Source of the DNA: an archaeon
GTDB taxonomy: Archaea > Thermoplasmatota > Thermoplasmata > Methanomassiliicoccales > Methanomethylophilaceae
Direction of reading: 5' to 3'
Length of the DNA stretch: 56,405 bases
Assembly (NCBI GenBank): GCA_024399195.1
Contig: JAKSHW010000001.1
Coordinates: 1 to 56,405, forward strand
The translations under genes were made by a program, and so were the position numbers. Within the stretch, counting starts at the first letter, position 1; every line of letters begins with the position of its first letter. Below, piece by piece: positions 1-8,302 of the stretch. The notes under the pieces are model-generated. The model made no database searches. It was not told the origin of the DNA and saw nothing but the letters and a program-made list of their open reading frames with translations.

Positions 1-54
1 AGCGCGTGACTGAAGATCACGAGGTCGCTGGTTCGAACCCGGCTGGCGGCACCA
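1..54 (+). tRNA. tRNA-Phe (GAA), 5' part outside window
   Basis: Only the 3' part is present. The anticodon stem is 5-9 paired with 17-21 around a seven-base loop, with anticodon GAA at 12-14. The T-arm stem is 27-31 with 39-43 around TTCGAAC. The 3' acceptor strand is 44-50, the discriminator A is at 51 and CCA is encoded at 52-54. The D-arm and 5' acceptor strand lie before the window. Confidence 0.93.
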
Positions 55-155
55 TCCTTTTATTCCGTTTCAATTTCGAAAGCTGTCTGTTTCGTTTGTG
101 GTCGTTTGGTTGTCATATTCTCTGTGGATAGATTGGTCTGTAAGGTGGAATATTG

Positions 156-329
156 ATGGAGACTATCGTTCAGGATGAGATTCTCATCGATATCGGTGGT
201 TCCAATATGCCTTTGCTCGAAGTCATCACGCGCATAGAGCAGTACCGTCTAGATCCGATGTACAAGGACAGGGAGATCTTTCTCGATGGAGACCGTAATG
301 CGATCGTTGCACGTCTCAAGGTGAAGTGA
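156..329 (+). CDS. 57-aa hypothetical protein coupled to DUF531 gene
   Basis: An ATG at 156 opens 57 codons ending in TGA at 327-329. The next gene starts with an ATG at 329 that shares the last base of this stop, so the two are probably translationally coupled. The product is soluble, acidic in its first half, and has no cysteine cluster, membrane segment or motif I recognise. A GGTGG six bases before the ATG could be the ribosome binding site. I do not know its function. The coupling suggests co-expression with the putative SPOUT-type DUF531 protein. Confidence 0.6.
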   Translation: METIVQDEILIDIGGSNMPLLEVITRIEQYRLDPMYKDREIFLDGDRNAIVARLKVK

Positions 330-889
330 TGGTCTACGAAAAAGGTGGACATAGGGGCCGGATGACCCTAGGGCTTTACAATGCGTATGATCCTAAGACC
401 TTCCGTGAACCCCATCGTCGTGTGATCGCACGTGCAGGCGATCTTGCAATGGCATTCAACATGAACCTTGCGTTATTCGGTTTTCCCATTCCTGATGATT
501 GTAAAACCCCTAAGGAGATAGCCGATTACATCGCAGGGACGACAAGTATAGGTGCACACGGTGACAACTTCGTTCAACTTGCAAACCTTGGTAGGTTCCA
601 CACTTTTCCTTTTCCCGCCAAAGGGTTTCCACCTCAACTAGGTAAGGTCGTCCTTACGACCTGTAGGCCTGAACCTAGAAAACAGTATTCTACCGCCCAG
701 CTTGCAGATATGGTGGAGAACGGTCAAAGCATCCTGTTGGTGTTCGGTATCGGCCCTCATGGGACACCTAAGGAGATCCATGCGATGTCCGAGATCGATT
801 TCGAAGTGACCGGTGGAAACTTCTCCCTTGAGACATGTACCGCATTAGGTGCGGTATGCGGTGCATTGGATTGCAAGCTCAATAAGTGA
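329..889 (+). CDS. DUF531 family protein (archaeal, putative SPOUT-like)
   Basis: This 186-residue protein matches the archaeal DUF531 family: a LGLYNAYDP opening strand, an RRVIARAGDLA helix, and the FNMNLALFGFP segment followed by a glycine-rich C-terminal half with VFGIGPHGTPKEI. DUF531 has been regarded as a possible SPOUT-fold RNA methyltransferase, but the activity is unproven. The ATG at 329 is preferred over the GTG at 326 because an AAGGTGA Shine-Dalgarno sequence lies five bases upstream and it gives a one-base overlap with the preceding ORF. The gene ends near a hairpin shared with the convergent ferredoxin genes. Confidence 0.85.
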   Translation: MVYEKGGHRGRMTLGLYNAYDPKTFREPHRRVIARAGDLAMAFNMNLALFGFPIPDDCKTPKEIADYIAGTTSIGAHGDNFVQLANLGRFHTFPFPAKGFPPQLGKVVLTTCRPEPRKQYSTAQLADMVENGQSILLVFGIGPHGTPKEIHAMSEIDFEVTGGNFSLETCTALGAVCGALDCKLNK

Positions 890-930
890 GACCGAACACC
901 GGTTCCTAAGCTAGATGATACAAAAATGAA

Positions 931-955
931 CCAGACCGGGAAAGTCCCAGTCTGG
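931..955. terminator. Hairpin between convergent DUF531 and ferredoxin genes
   Basis: CCAGAC...GTCTGG forms the base and GGGA/TCCC the top of a hairpin with one C-A mismatch and a three-base loop. It lies 42 bases after the DUF531 stop and 20 bases after the ferredoxin stop on the other strand, so it could serve both transcripts. Confidence 0.5.
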
Positions 956-974
956 TAGTAATGTGATTTAACAA

Positions 975-1139
975 TCAGTTCTCGATTGCTTCAGAGGGGC
1001 ACTCGTCGATGCATGCTCCGCAGTCGACGCATTTGCCCTCGTCGATGACTGCGATGTCTTCTACGGCGATTGCTCCCTGGGGGCAGGCGTCAACGCATGC
1101 TCCGCAGGCGACACAGTTGTCTGCGACGATTTTGACCAT
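975..1139 (-). CDS. 2[4Fe-4S] ferredoxin, copy 1
   Basis: A 54-residue bacterial-type ferredoxin with two CxxCxxCxxxCP motifs: [12 protein letters not shown] in the N-terminal half and [12 protein letters not shown] in the C-terminal half. Each would hold one [4Fe-4S] cluster. Such small soluble ferredoxins carry low-potential electrons in methanogens. Nothing here shows which partner is used, although hdrD lies 6 kb away. The start follows a GGTGG five bases upstream. It is the second gene of a tandem pair differing from copy 2 at only four bases, with one amino-acid change (Val/Ile at residue 5). Confidence 0.95.
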   Translation of the reverse strand: MVKIVADNCVACGACVDACPQGAIAVEDIAVIDEGKCVDCGACIDECPSEAIEN

Positions 1140-1152
1140 TAGAACCACCTAT

Positions 1153-1317
1153 TTAGTTCTCGATTGCCTCAGAGGGGCACTCGTCAATGCATGCTCCGCA
1201 GTCGACGCATTTGCCCTCGTCGATGACTGCGATGTCTTCTACGGCGATTGCTCCCTGGGGGCAGGCGTCAACGCATGCTCCGCAGGCGACACAGTTGTCT
1301 GCGATGATTTTGACCAT
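1153..1317 (-). CDS. 2[4Fe-4S] ferredoxin, copy 2
   Basis: This is the promoter-proximal member of the tandem ferredoxin pair, 54 residues with the same two CxxCxxCxxxCP cluster motifs. It is transcribed first, from a TATA element near 1390-1403, and a good AAAGGAG Shine-Dalgarno precedes the ATG. It ends TAA where copy 1 ends TGA. Only 13 bp separate the two copies. The near identity points to a recent duplication or ongoing gene conversion, perhaps to raise dosage. Confidence 0.95.
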   Translation of the reverse strand: MVKIIADNCVACGACVDACPQGAIAVEDIAVIDEGKCVDCGACIDECPSEAIEN

Positions 1318-1387
1318 TTGAATTTCTCCTTTGGTTCTTGCTCAGGTAGGTTTGACTGCCTGGGCGGGTTATTTCAAGAATATTTGA

Positions 1388-1403
1388 AATGATATTTATA
1401 TTT
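1388..1403 (-). promoter_or_regulatory. TATA element of ferredoxin operon
   Basis: Read on the minus strand this is an A/T-only stretch containing AAATATAAATAT, about 75 bp upstream of the copy 2 start. It implies a leader of some 45 nt that includes the AAAGGAG site. Confidence 0.55.
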
Positions 1404-1533
1404 ATGCGCGACTGGAACAGTCCTCACGAGTAGGATTCCATTGTTGGTTTTTCAGATGGTTCGGAAAAGGCTCTATCGCCGTGTGTTTTATCGGAATCGT
1501 CTGAAAGCGTTTCTTCGGTATAAGGGAAAAGGT

Positions 1534-1551
1534 AGTGGGCCGAAGCCCACT
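1534..1551 (-). terminator. Terminator hairpin after purM
   Basis: AGTGGGC and GCCCACT form a perfect 7-bp stem around CGAA. On the minus strand it follows the purM stop by 5 nt and is followed by a pyrimidine-rich CCTTTTCCCTT tract. Confidence 0.7.
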
Positions 1552-1556
1552 TGGTT

Positions 1557-2576
1557 TCAATAGTGATCGTAAACGAGGTTGGAGGGTGCGAAGTAGACTC
1601 CGTTTCCTTCCTCGACACGTCCGACGACCTTTGCATTGGGGTTCTCCTTTGCAATGGCCTCCGCATCCTCTTCGGGTGCGATGATGGTGAATCCCATACC
1701 CATGTTGAAGGTCTGGTAGATTTCCTGATCCTCGATGTTTCCGAGCTCTTGAAGCACGTTGAAGATGGGGTTGGGGGTGATGGGGTCGTCGATGGTGTAT
1801 TTCAGGCCTTTTCTCATCCTGAGGATGTTCCTGAGCCCTCCTCCGGTGATGTCCACAAGTCCGTGTACGGTGTGTTTTGCAGTGATTCCAAGGACCTGTT
1901 TGACGTAGATCTCGGTAGGGGTAAGGAGGGTCTTTCCGATGCTTTCGGTAAGTCCAGGAACGGAGTCGGTCAGTTTGATATTGTTTGCCTCTACAACTTT
2001 TCTGGCAAGGGTAAGTCCGTTGGAGTGCATACCGGATGCCTGAAGTGCGATGATGAGGTCTCCTTTCTCACAGGTCTCACCGGTGATGATCTTGTCTTTG
2101 TCTACGACTCCGAGGCAGGTACCGGACAGGTCGAGTCCGTTTACCATCTCGGGAAGGACCGCGATCTCTCCGCCTACGATCTCCATATCGGAAAGTTCTG
2201 CTCCTTTGTTGAGACCTACTCCGACCATCCTGGTGAGATCGTCGTCAGGTTTGTCGATGGCGATGTAATCTACGAAGGAGATAGGTGCCGCATTGACACA
2301 GATGGTGTCGTTGACGTTCATTGCGATACAATCGATTCCGATGGTATCCCATATTCCCAGTTCCTCTGCAATGAGGAGTTTGGTTCCTACTCCGTCGGTA
2401 GCAAGGGTGACATATCTGTCTCCGAAGTCGATAAGGCTTGCGAAAAGTCCGGATTTGCGAACCATCTGTCCGAAACCGGTTCTCTTGTAGGTGAGCTCGT
2501 TCACCAAAGAACCGATGGAACTGGATTTTTTGTCGATGTTGACTCCTGCTTTAGAGTAGGTCCATCCTGCGGTCAT
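1557..2576 (-). CDS. purM: Phosphoribosylformylglycinamidine cyclo-ligase (AIR synthetase)
   Basis: PurM closes the imidazole ring of FGAM with ATP to give AIR in purine synthesis. The 339-residue length fits the family. It opens with the typical YSKAGVNID segment, carries LATDGVGTKLLIA, then the DIVGGEIAVLPEM-like and GMHSNGLTLAR segments, and GLVDITGGGLRNILR near residue 245, all hallmarks of the PurM/SelD/HypE ATP-binding fold. The ATG at 2576 has a GAGG nine bases upstream and a TATA-like AT-rich stretch (2605-2616) in front. The gene stands alone. purD, of the same pathway, lies at 38-39 kb. Confidence 0.96.
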   Translation of the reverse strand: MTAGWTYSKAGVNIDKKSSSIGSLVNELTYKRTGFGQMVRKSGLFASLIDFGDRYVTLATDGVGTKLLIAEELGIWDTIGIDCIAMNVNDTICVNAAPISFVDYIAIDKPDDDLTRMVGVGLNKGAELSDMEIVGGEIAVLPEMVNGLDLSGTCLGVVDKDKIITGETCEKGDLIIALQASGMHSNGLTLARKVVEANNIKLTDSVPGLTESIGKTLLTPTEIYVKQVLGITAKHTVHGLVDITGGGLRNILRMRKGLKYTIDDPITPNPIFNVLQELGNIEDQEIYQTFNMGMGFTIIAPEEDAEAIAKENPNAKVVGRVEEGNGVYFAPSNLVYDHY

Positions 2577-2772
2577 ATCAATCGTTCCTCGGTAGGTTCC
2601 CTTTTATCTAATACTTTGTGGGGACGATGATATTTGGTTTCAGAAGTGGTGGCATAAACCCCTTTCCAGGCTCATCGATGGATAGGGGCAATCTCTCCCT
2701 CGTGGCATTATTCTGATCCCTTACATTTTTATTGATTCAAATGTTAATCCTTTGAAGGAGGTATATTCCAAT

Positions 2773-3336
2773 ATGGACAGACGTACTGTTTTGATTATAG
2801 TTGTGGCGGCAGTGATTCTGATCGTTGCAATCGTAAATTTGACTCCTTCTAAGGTTCAGGATACTGATGTACAGATCACCGAAGTAAGGGTGGATTCAAA
2901 AACTTTGGATCTGTACGATGAAACCACTGGAACTTCTGTATCAGGTGTAGCCTATCTGGAAAAGAACAGCGAGGGTAGGTATTCTATCACGATCGTTACT
3001 TCTCTGAAACGCATAGGGGAATCTTCTCTGATCCAATTTTTCTGTAATCCCGTGTTCGAACCCAAATCCGTGGAATACAGTAACAAGTATGGGGAACCAC
3101 TCACTTACATCAACCATACCGTTGACAACCGTAATACCGCTGTTACATTTGGAGCAGTGGGAACGTATATGACAATAGATGGTTCCTTCATAATCAAATT
3201 CGAACAATACTCTGACATCCCTGTAGATGAAAATTCCATCGAGTTGATCGTTTACGCAGGTGCTGTACAGATGGAGGAACGTGTTCCCGCTGTCCATGAA
3301 GTCTTGAAATTCGATACTTCCAGGTGGGCTTCTTGA
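2773..3336 (+). CDS. Membrane-anchored extracytoplasmic protein, unknown function
   Basis: A 187-residue protein with one N-terminal membrane segment (about residues 5-24, a VLIIVVAAVILIVAIV-type helix after MDRR) and a polar beta-rich remainder expected outside the cell. I recognise no enzyme motif. The ATG at 2773 is chosen over an upstream TTG because a full AAGGAGGT Shine-Dalgarno (2755-2762) is placed correctly for it. A TATA-like ACATTTTTATTG (2725-2736) precedes. It is monocistronic and is followed by the large palindrome at 3341-3530. Confidence 0.75.
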   Translation: MDRRTVLIIVVAAVILIVAIVNLTPSKVQDTDVQITEVRVDSKTLDLYDETTGTSVSGVAYLEKNSEGRYSITIVTSLKRIGESSLIQFFCNPVFEPKSVEYSNKYGEPLTYINHTVDNRNTAVTFGAVGTYMTIDGSFIIKFEQYSDIPVDENSIELIVYAGAVQMEERVPAVHEVLKFDTSRWAS

Positions 3337-3340
3337 ATGC

Positions 3341-3530
3341 AATTCGGAGGATGCCATCAGGATAGAATAGATATCATTGATGTTGTGTCTGCCATATGAG
3401 GTCTTTAGAACTCCATTCGGTTCCTTGTATCATAATTGTGACAAGTGGATCGAACGTGGAAGTAGCAAAAGTTCGGACCTTATGTGGATATTCAGACGAA
3501 CACTATCTGCCTGTTGTAATCCTCCGAATT
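3341..3530. ncRNA. Possible structured RNA: 190-nt nested palindrome
   Basis: No ORF covers this gap. It folds on itself as one consistently nested rod: 3341-3352 pairs perfectly with 3519-3530 (12 bp); 3358-3365 with 3503-3513 (8 bp and a bulge); 3387-3391 with 3493-3497; 3396-3403 with 3476-3483 (8 bp, one G-U); 3409-3412 with 3470-3473; and 3420-3428 with 3441-3455 as the closing hairpin. The pairing is seen in the sequence; that it is an RNA is inference. A DNA-level palindrome or decayed mobile element is possible, though I see no target duplication. It shows no RNase P or SRP RNA signature. Confidence 0.4.
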
Positions 3531-3531
3531 C

Positions 3532-3543
3532 AGTATACTTTTA
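3532..3543 (+). promoter_or_regulatory. TATA element upstream of rlmE
   Basis: AGTATACTTTTA centred about 30 bp before the GTG at 3568. The spacing suggests a short leader and supports that start over the TTG at 3547, which would be too close. Confidence 0.5.
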
Positions 3544-3567
3544 TGTTTGAAGATATTCGGGAGTTCC

Positions 3568-4254
3568 GTGTCCGACCTTCATGACCGTTGGGTGGCAGAG
3601 CGTCACAATGAATACTACTACAAACTAGCCAAAAAATTGGATTATCGTTCCAGAGCATCGTTTAAGCTCCTTCAGATCGATGATCGTTTCGGTATTTTCA
3701 AAGAAGGTCAGTCCGTGGTCGACCTCGGTGCATGTCCTGGTGGATGGTCACAGGTTGCAAAGGAAAGGGTCGGCGAAGATGGAACCGTCATCGGTGTCGA
3801 TCTGAGGTATATTCATCCTTTGGAAGGTGTATCCTTCATTATTGGAGACATAACCGATGATAACACCATGATCAGACTTTTGGATATGGTCGGAGGAAAA
3901 GTAGACGTCGTTCTGTCCGATATGGCACCCAATATCGCAGGGGCGTATTCCATGGACCATGCCCGTTCCGTCGAGCTCTGTATGTATGCTGTAGACGTCT
4001 GTGACCGCATTCTCAAGAACCACGGTAAACTTGTGACAAAGGTCTTTATGGGCGATCTGTTGGAAGGTTATCTCGACGAGTTGAGAAAAAGGTTCGAGAA
4101 CGTCTATGTCCACTCGCCCAAGGCATCCCGTCCGACCTCTTCAGAGGTCTATGTCATTTCCACCAATTTCCTCGGTGCACACAATGTCAAACCTAAGAAA
4201 CTGGTAAGGGAAGAGGTAAAGGCGGAATTCTCTGCGAAAGGCGGGAATTTCTGA
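3568..4254 (+). CDS. rlmE: 23S rRNA (uridine-2'-O)-methyltransferase, RlmE/FtsJ family
   Basis: An SAM-dependent 2'-O-methyltransferase of the FtsJ/RlmE family that modifies the A-loop of 23S rRNA. It shows the family order: DRWVAERHNEYYYKLAKK lead-in, RSRASFKLLQID (catalytic Lys), SAM loop DLGACPGGWSQVA, VVLSDMAPN (catalytic Asp), KLVTKVF (catalytic Lys) and SSEVYVIS (catalytic Glu), giving the K-D-K-E tetrad. I place the start at GTG 3568, preceded by GGGAG and a TATA element at a good distance. A TTG at 3547 would add seven residues. Its stop abuts the stop of the convergent helicase gene. Confidence 0.92.
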   Translation: MSDLHDRWVAERHNEYYYKLAKKLDYRSRASFKLLQIDDRFGIFKEGQSVVDLGACPGGWSQVAKERVGEDGTVIGVDLRYIHPLEGVSFIIGDITDDNTMIRLLDMVGGKVDVVLSDMAPNIAGAYSMDHARSVELCMYAVDVCDRILKNHGKLVTKVFMGDLLEGYLDELRKRFENVYVHSPKASRPTSSEVYVISTNFLGAHNVKPKKLVREEVKAEFSAKGGNF

Positions 4255-6993
4255 TCAGTCCCAGAACTGCTTGGTCTTGGCGTAGTTGACCTCTGCGTTC
4301 ATTATGTCACGCAGCAGTTCATCCTCATCGACGTGCATTCTGCCGAGGATCCTTGCTGCGATTTCGGGACCTATTCCTCTTCCTGCAAGGACAAGGGCCG
4401 CAAGGTTTCCATAGGAGTTCACAAGGTCCGCGTTCTTGGATATTTTCTTATCCTGCAGTGGGGTGCTTTTGGGGGTTCTGAAGTCCTTAATGGTGTCACG
4501 TTCGTATTCTTTCAACAATGCGAGCATGAACCCTCCACACATGGGGCATTTGAACTTTTTCGGAGCGTCTTCCACCCTTAGTCTGCGTTGGTTCTTGCAG
4601 CTCAGACATGATGTGAAAAGGACCTCGTTTCCAAGTCTCTTCTTCATGGCGACAAGGATAGCATGATCTGCACGGGCGGGTTGCATCAGTTCTTTACTGC
4701 GTGTGATCCCTTCCAGACCGATCTTGGAGGTTCCCTGTTCCACTATCTCGATCTTCCCTTCGTTTATGTATTTCAGCGCCAGTTCGGTGTTGGGTATATC
4801 GAGATCTTCGTACAGAACTATGTTGACGGCATCGTTGTATGCGGGTGAATCCTTGTGTATCTCGAACAGTTTCTTGTAATTGATGTATCTGCGGTCCGCG
4901 CCTTTCTCGATTATACCGAATTTCTTGGCTACGTACATGAACCTCCATTTGAGATAGGTGGAGTTCAGTACGGTAAGGCGACAGTAGGCTTCGACCGTTC
5001 CGGGTTTGATGGACTTGAACGTATCTACCACGATGCGTCTATCGATGTTCCTTGGCATTTCCAGGATTATACGGTATGCATCCGTTTCGACACCTACGCT
5101 CTCTCCCAGTCTTGCCATAAGCAATGCGGAGAGGATCTTGGAGAGTGTGTTGTTCACTCTGCTTCCAAAACAGCAGTTTATGATGATGACCCTGTCTCCG
5201 ATCTCCAATGTGATCGTCTTGTCCGAGGGAAGTTTCCATTTCTCTTCCTGGTCGTCCAGATAGGCTACGACTTCCTTTACTGCTTCAGGGTCTCCTGGGT
5301 ATCTGTCGAATGCCCTGGTGCGGCGTAGTTTCCCCACTTCCATGGCTATTTCGAACGGAACAGGGATGTCTGAACCTTGCCATGAGGGGACGTTACCTAT
5401 GTTACGTGCCTCTTCCACCAGAATCTCGTCCTCACGTATCTCTACGACCCTCCAGGTACGGCCTTTGGCGATGAACAACATCTCTTCGCCTTCGAAGGTC
5501 GCTACGAAGCTTTCATCCAAGGTGCCGATGACCGCTCTGGATCCGATATCTCTGACAAGGTATGTCTTTTCGTCAGGGATCATCGAGATGTTCTGATAGA
5601 AATAGTCCATTCCTTTTTTCGAACGTTTCAGAGCCCCGTCGTAGTCTAATAACAGTCTGATGGATTTCAACTGTTCCACAGTGGCATCGAAGGTCTTGCG
5701 TTCCAACGTTCTGAAAGGATATGACCTTTTGACGGTCTCGAAAGCCTGGTCAATGTCGACCGGTCCCGCCATGGTCATTGCAACAAGTTGGTTTGCAAGG
5801 ACTGCAAGCGGATTCTCTCTTCCTGAACTCCACTCCATCTGACGTTCTTCACACCTTCTTGCGACGACCATAGACTCCAACAGTTCGTCCGGAGCGGTGG
5901 CTATGATGACAGATCTAATCTTTCCGCCGATCCTGTGTCCCGCACGTCCCGCCCTTTGGGTCATCCTTGCAACCTGTCTTGGGGAATTGTATTGGATGAC
6001 GAGGTCCGCACTTCCGATATCGATACCGAGTTCGAGGGATGATGTGCAAATGAGGGACTTCAGCTGTTGTGATTTGAACTGGTCTTCGGTCTCCATCCTC
6101 ATTTCTTTGGAAAGGGAACCGTGGTGTACTCCGATGGGATAATTCTCGTCCCACATATGGTATCTTGAAGCCAACCATTCCGCTGTTTCCCTTGTGTTGA
6201 CAAAGAACAGGGTGGATTTCACGCTCTCAATATGTTCTTTGGCACGTACCATTACGGATAGTAGTTCGCTGTTACTTTGGAGTTTATCCAACAGAACGGA
6301 GTCGTTGGTGGGAGTCGGACGTTCGACCTTTATAGAAAAATCCCTGAACGAATCATGTTTGCAGAGCAGGACTTCACGTTTTTCGGATCCTTTGAGATAT
6401 TCTGTGACCTCTTTCAGGTTTCCGACGGTGGCGGACAGCCCTATTCTTTGGAAATCCCCTGCGAATTGCACCAGTCTTTCCAATGCAACGGCCAATTGGG
6501 CTCCCCTTTCGTTTCCTACAAGTTCGTGGATCTCGTCTATGATGACCCATTTTATTTTTTTCAGATGTTCACGCAGATTCTTTCCTGTGAAAAGTACCTG
6601 TAATGTCTCAGGGGTTGTGATCATTATCTGGGGCGGGGCCTTGGATTGTCTTTGTCTTTCGGAAGGCGAGGTGTCTCCGTGTCTGACCCCTACGCTGATT
6701 CCCAATTCGGTACCGAACGAGAGCATCCTACGTTCCATATCCCTGTTCAAGGCTCTCAAGGGGGTGATGTAGAGACAGCGTATTCCAAGGGGGTCACTGT
6801 ATCCTAGAAGGCTATCGAAAATAGGGAGTATCGCGGATTCGGTCTTACCAATTCCCGTGGGTGCGACCACAAGGACGTTCTTTCCGGCCTTGATCTTAGG
6901 GATGGCATCCCTTTGGGGGTCTGTAGGTTCAACTATACCGTTCGCTGAAAGGAGTCTGACAAGTTCAGGTCTTAACAGCGAATCGAACGGCAT
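4255..6993 (-). CDS. Lhr-type superfamily 2 DNA/RNA helicase
   Basis: A 912-residue ATP-dependent helicase of the Lhr group. Residues 40-52 hold Walker A (APTGIGKT), 153-156 the DEIH box, about 190 the SAT motif, and about 345 motif VI (QRAGRAGHR). Between motifs and in the C-terminal half lie the winged-helix and Lhr-core regions. Near residues 795-820 two CxxC pairs (CLSC and CPMC) form a zinc-binding module, followed by a helical tail. Archaeal Lhr proteins are linked to DNA repair and branched-DNA unwinding. The gene is 60 bp downstream of hdrD but separated from it by a strong hairpin. Confidence 0.93.
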   Translation of the reverse strand: MPFDSLLRPELVRLLSANGIVEPTDPQRDAIPKIKAGKNVLVVAPTGIGKTESAILPIFDSLLGYSDPLGIRCLYITPLRALNRDMERRMLSFGTELGISVGVRHGDTSPSERQRQSKAPPQIMITTPETLQVLFTGKNLREHLKKIKWVIIDEIHELVGNERGAQLAVALERLVQFAGDFQRIGLSATVGNLKEVTEYLKGSEKREVLLCKHDSFRDFSIKVERPTPTNDSVLLDKLQSNSELLSVMVRAKEHIESVKSTLFFVNTRETAEWLASRYHMWDENYPIGVHHGSLSKEMRMETEDQFKSQQLKSLICTSSLELGIDIGSADLVIQYNSPRQVARMTQRAGRAGHRIGGKIRSVIIATAPDELLESMVVARRCEERQMEWSSGRENPLAVLANQLVAMTMAGPVDIDQAFETVKRSYPFRTLERKTFDATVEQLKSIRLLLDYDGALKRSKKGMDYFYQNISMIPDEKTYLVRDIGSRAVIGTLDESFVATFEGEEMLFIAKGRTWRVVEIREDEILVEEARNIGNVPSWQGSDIPVPFEIAMEVGKLRRTRAFDRYPGDPEAVKEVVAYLDDQEEKWKLPSDKTITLEIGDRVIIINCCFGSRVNNTLSKILSALLMARLGESVGVETDAYRIILEMPRNIDRRIVVDTFKSIKPGTVEAYCRLTVLNSTYLKWRFMYVAKKFGIIEKGADRRYINYKKLFEIHKDSPAYNDAVNIVLYEDLDIPNTELALKYINEGKIEIVEQGTSKIGLEGITRSKELMQPARADHAILVAMKKRLGNEVLFTSCLSCKNQRRLRVEDAPKKFKCPMCGGFMLALLKEYERDTIKDFRTPKSTPLQDKKISKNADLVNSYGNLAALVLAGRGIGPEIAARILGRMHVDEDELLRDIMNAEVNYAKTKQFWD

Positions 6994-7007
6994 GATTAAG
7001 AAAAGTT

Positions 7008-7035
7008 GCCGACCGAGAGAATGGGCTCGGTCGGC
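7008..7035 (-). terminator. Terminator hairpin after hdrD
   Basis: GCCGACCGAG and CTCGGTCGGC form a perfect 10-bp stem with an eight-base loop, 18 nt after the hdrD stop on the minus strand. A T-rich AACTTTTCTT tract follows. It lies in front of the helicase gene, which must have its own promoter or depend on readthrough. Confidence 0.8.
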
Positions 7036-7053
7036 TTTTGACTTGTTATAGGT

Positions 7054-8250
7054 TTAAGCCTCAGGTTTTGCGGGAGCAGCTTCCTTAGGTGCGGTAACTT
7101 CAAGAAGGATTTCTCCGAGGTCCATGACCTTGATCTTGGAGTTGATTGCCTTTGCACCCTGGGAAAGGTTGGTGACGCAGAAGGGGCATGCGGTAACGAG
7201 GATCTCGGCACCGGTGGACTCAGCCTCTTTGACCCTGTCGGAAGCAATCCTGACAGCGAAGTTGTTGAACTGTCCCTTGTATCCTCCACCTGCACCGCAG
7301 CACATGGAGTTGACCCTGTTCCTCTTCATCTCGATGAGCTCGACACCTTTGATGGCCTTGAGGACGTTCCTGGGGGCATCGTATACGCCCATGTGCCTTC
7401 CAAGGTGGCAGGGGTCGTGGTAGGTGATCTTGTGCTCGAAGGGGTGGTTGATTGCGAGTTTCCTCTCTTTGATGAGCTTCTCGGCGTACTGGGTGAAGTG
7501 GTAGACGTTCTGTCCGACCTTTGCGTAGTAGACACCGAAGTCGGAGGAGATGGTCTTGTAGCATCCGGAGCAGGTCATGACCATGTCCTTTGCACCGATG
7601 GCATCTGCCTTCTCGACGACGTGCTCTGCGCACTCGAGGGTGAGGGAGGTGTTTCCGGTCCTGAGGAGAGGGGAGGTGCAGCACCACTCGTCAGATCCGA
7701 GGGTGTTCATCTTGACTCCGGCCCTGTTGAGGACACGTACACCGGTCTGGGGGATAGCCTGCTGCCTGAAGGATCCAGTGCATCCTGCGAAGAAGACTAC
7801 GTCAGGGATGTCGTACTTGGGAACCTCTGCGGGCCACCAGTCGCCTCTCTTGGCCTGGTTGTCACCGTAGGAGTTGTGGACGGCTGCGATCTTGGTAGCC
7901 ATTCCTTTGTGGGCGGGCATAGGTCCGACACCGTTGGAAACGAGCCAGGTCCTGACGGTCTCCCAAAGCTCCACGAGGGGGATCTTTGCGTGGCAGACTG
8001 CTTCACAGTTTCCGCATCCGGTACATTTGTAGATTGCCTCAACAAAGTAGGGGTTGAGGGATGCGACCCTTTTCAGAGGTTTGTCAAGGGGACCAGCAAC
8101 GTTGATCTGGTTGATGTAGTAGATTTTTCCTCTGGGGGTAACAGACTCCCAAGGGGTCTGTCTGTGTGCCTCACAAACATTAATGCAGTAACCGCACTGT
8201 ACGCAGGCGGTCAGTTCTTTCTCGATGTGGGGGAGCTTCAGTATTTCCAT
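7054..8250 (-). CDS. hdrD: CoB-CoM heterodisulfide reductase subunit D
   Basis: HdrD reduces the CoM-S-S-CoB heterodisulfide formed in the last step of methanogenesis. Two [4Fe-4S] motifs are visible at Cys16/19/22/26 and Cys76/79/82/86. Two CCG domains follow: the first runs from FFAGCTGS through DEWCCTSP to MTCSGCYK, the second from YHDPCHLG through SMCCGAGGG to TACPFCV. These bind the noncubane clusters of the active site. The 398-residue length fits HdrD. No cytochrome partner hdrE is adjacent. In Methanomassiliicoccales HdrD is thought to work with an Fpo-like complex, but no such gene is in the window. The start has AGAGG upstream and a TATA box at 8303-8312. Confidence 0.93.
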   Translation of the reverse strand: MEILKLPHIEKELTACVQCGYCINVCEAHRQTPWESVTPRGKIYYINQINVAGPLDKPLKRVASLNPYFVEAIYKCTGCGNCEAVCHAKIPLVELWETVRTWLVSNGVGPMPAHKGMATKIAAVHNSYGDNQAKRGDWWPAEVPKYDIPDVVFFAGCTGSFRQQAIPQTGVRVLNRAGVKMNTLGSDEWCCTSPLLRTGNTSLTLECAEHVVEKADAIGAKDMVMTCSGCYKTISSDFGVYYAKVGQNVYHFTQYAEKLIKERKLAINHPFEHKITYHDPCHLGRHMGVYDAPRNVLKAIKGVELIEMKRNRVNSMCCGAGGGYKGQFNNFAVRIASDRVKEAESTGAEILVTACPFCVTNLSQGAKAINSKIKVMDLGEILLEVTAPKEAAPAKPEA

Positions 8251-8302
8251 TCTAGTGCCTCTTTTCCCGCAAAAACAGACAGAATATACAGTCCTGCCTG
8301 AA

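Noticed and set aside
1009-1392. A plus-strand frame across the two ferredoxin genes
   Set aside because: It is antisense to two unmistakable ferredoxins, and its internal repetition reflects their duplication.
1551-2630. A 359-codon plus-strand frame opposite purM
   Set aside because: Shadow of purM; no recognisable domain and no ribosome binding site.
3341-3530. Transposon-type terminal inverted repeats
   Set aside because: No target-site duplication and no transposase; pairing continues through the interior, which fits a folded RNA or palindrome better.
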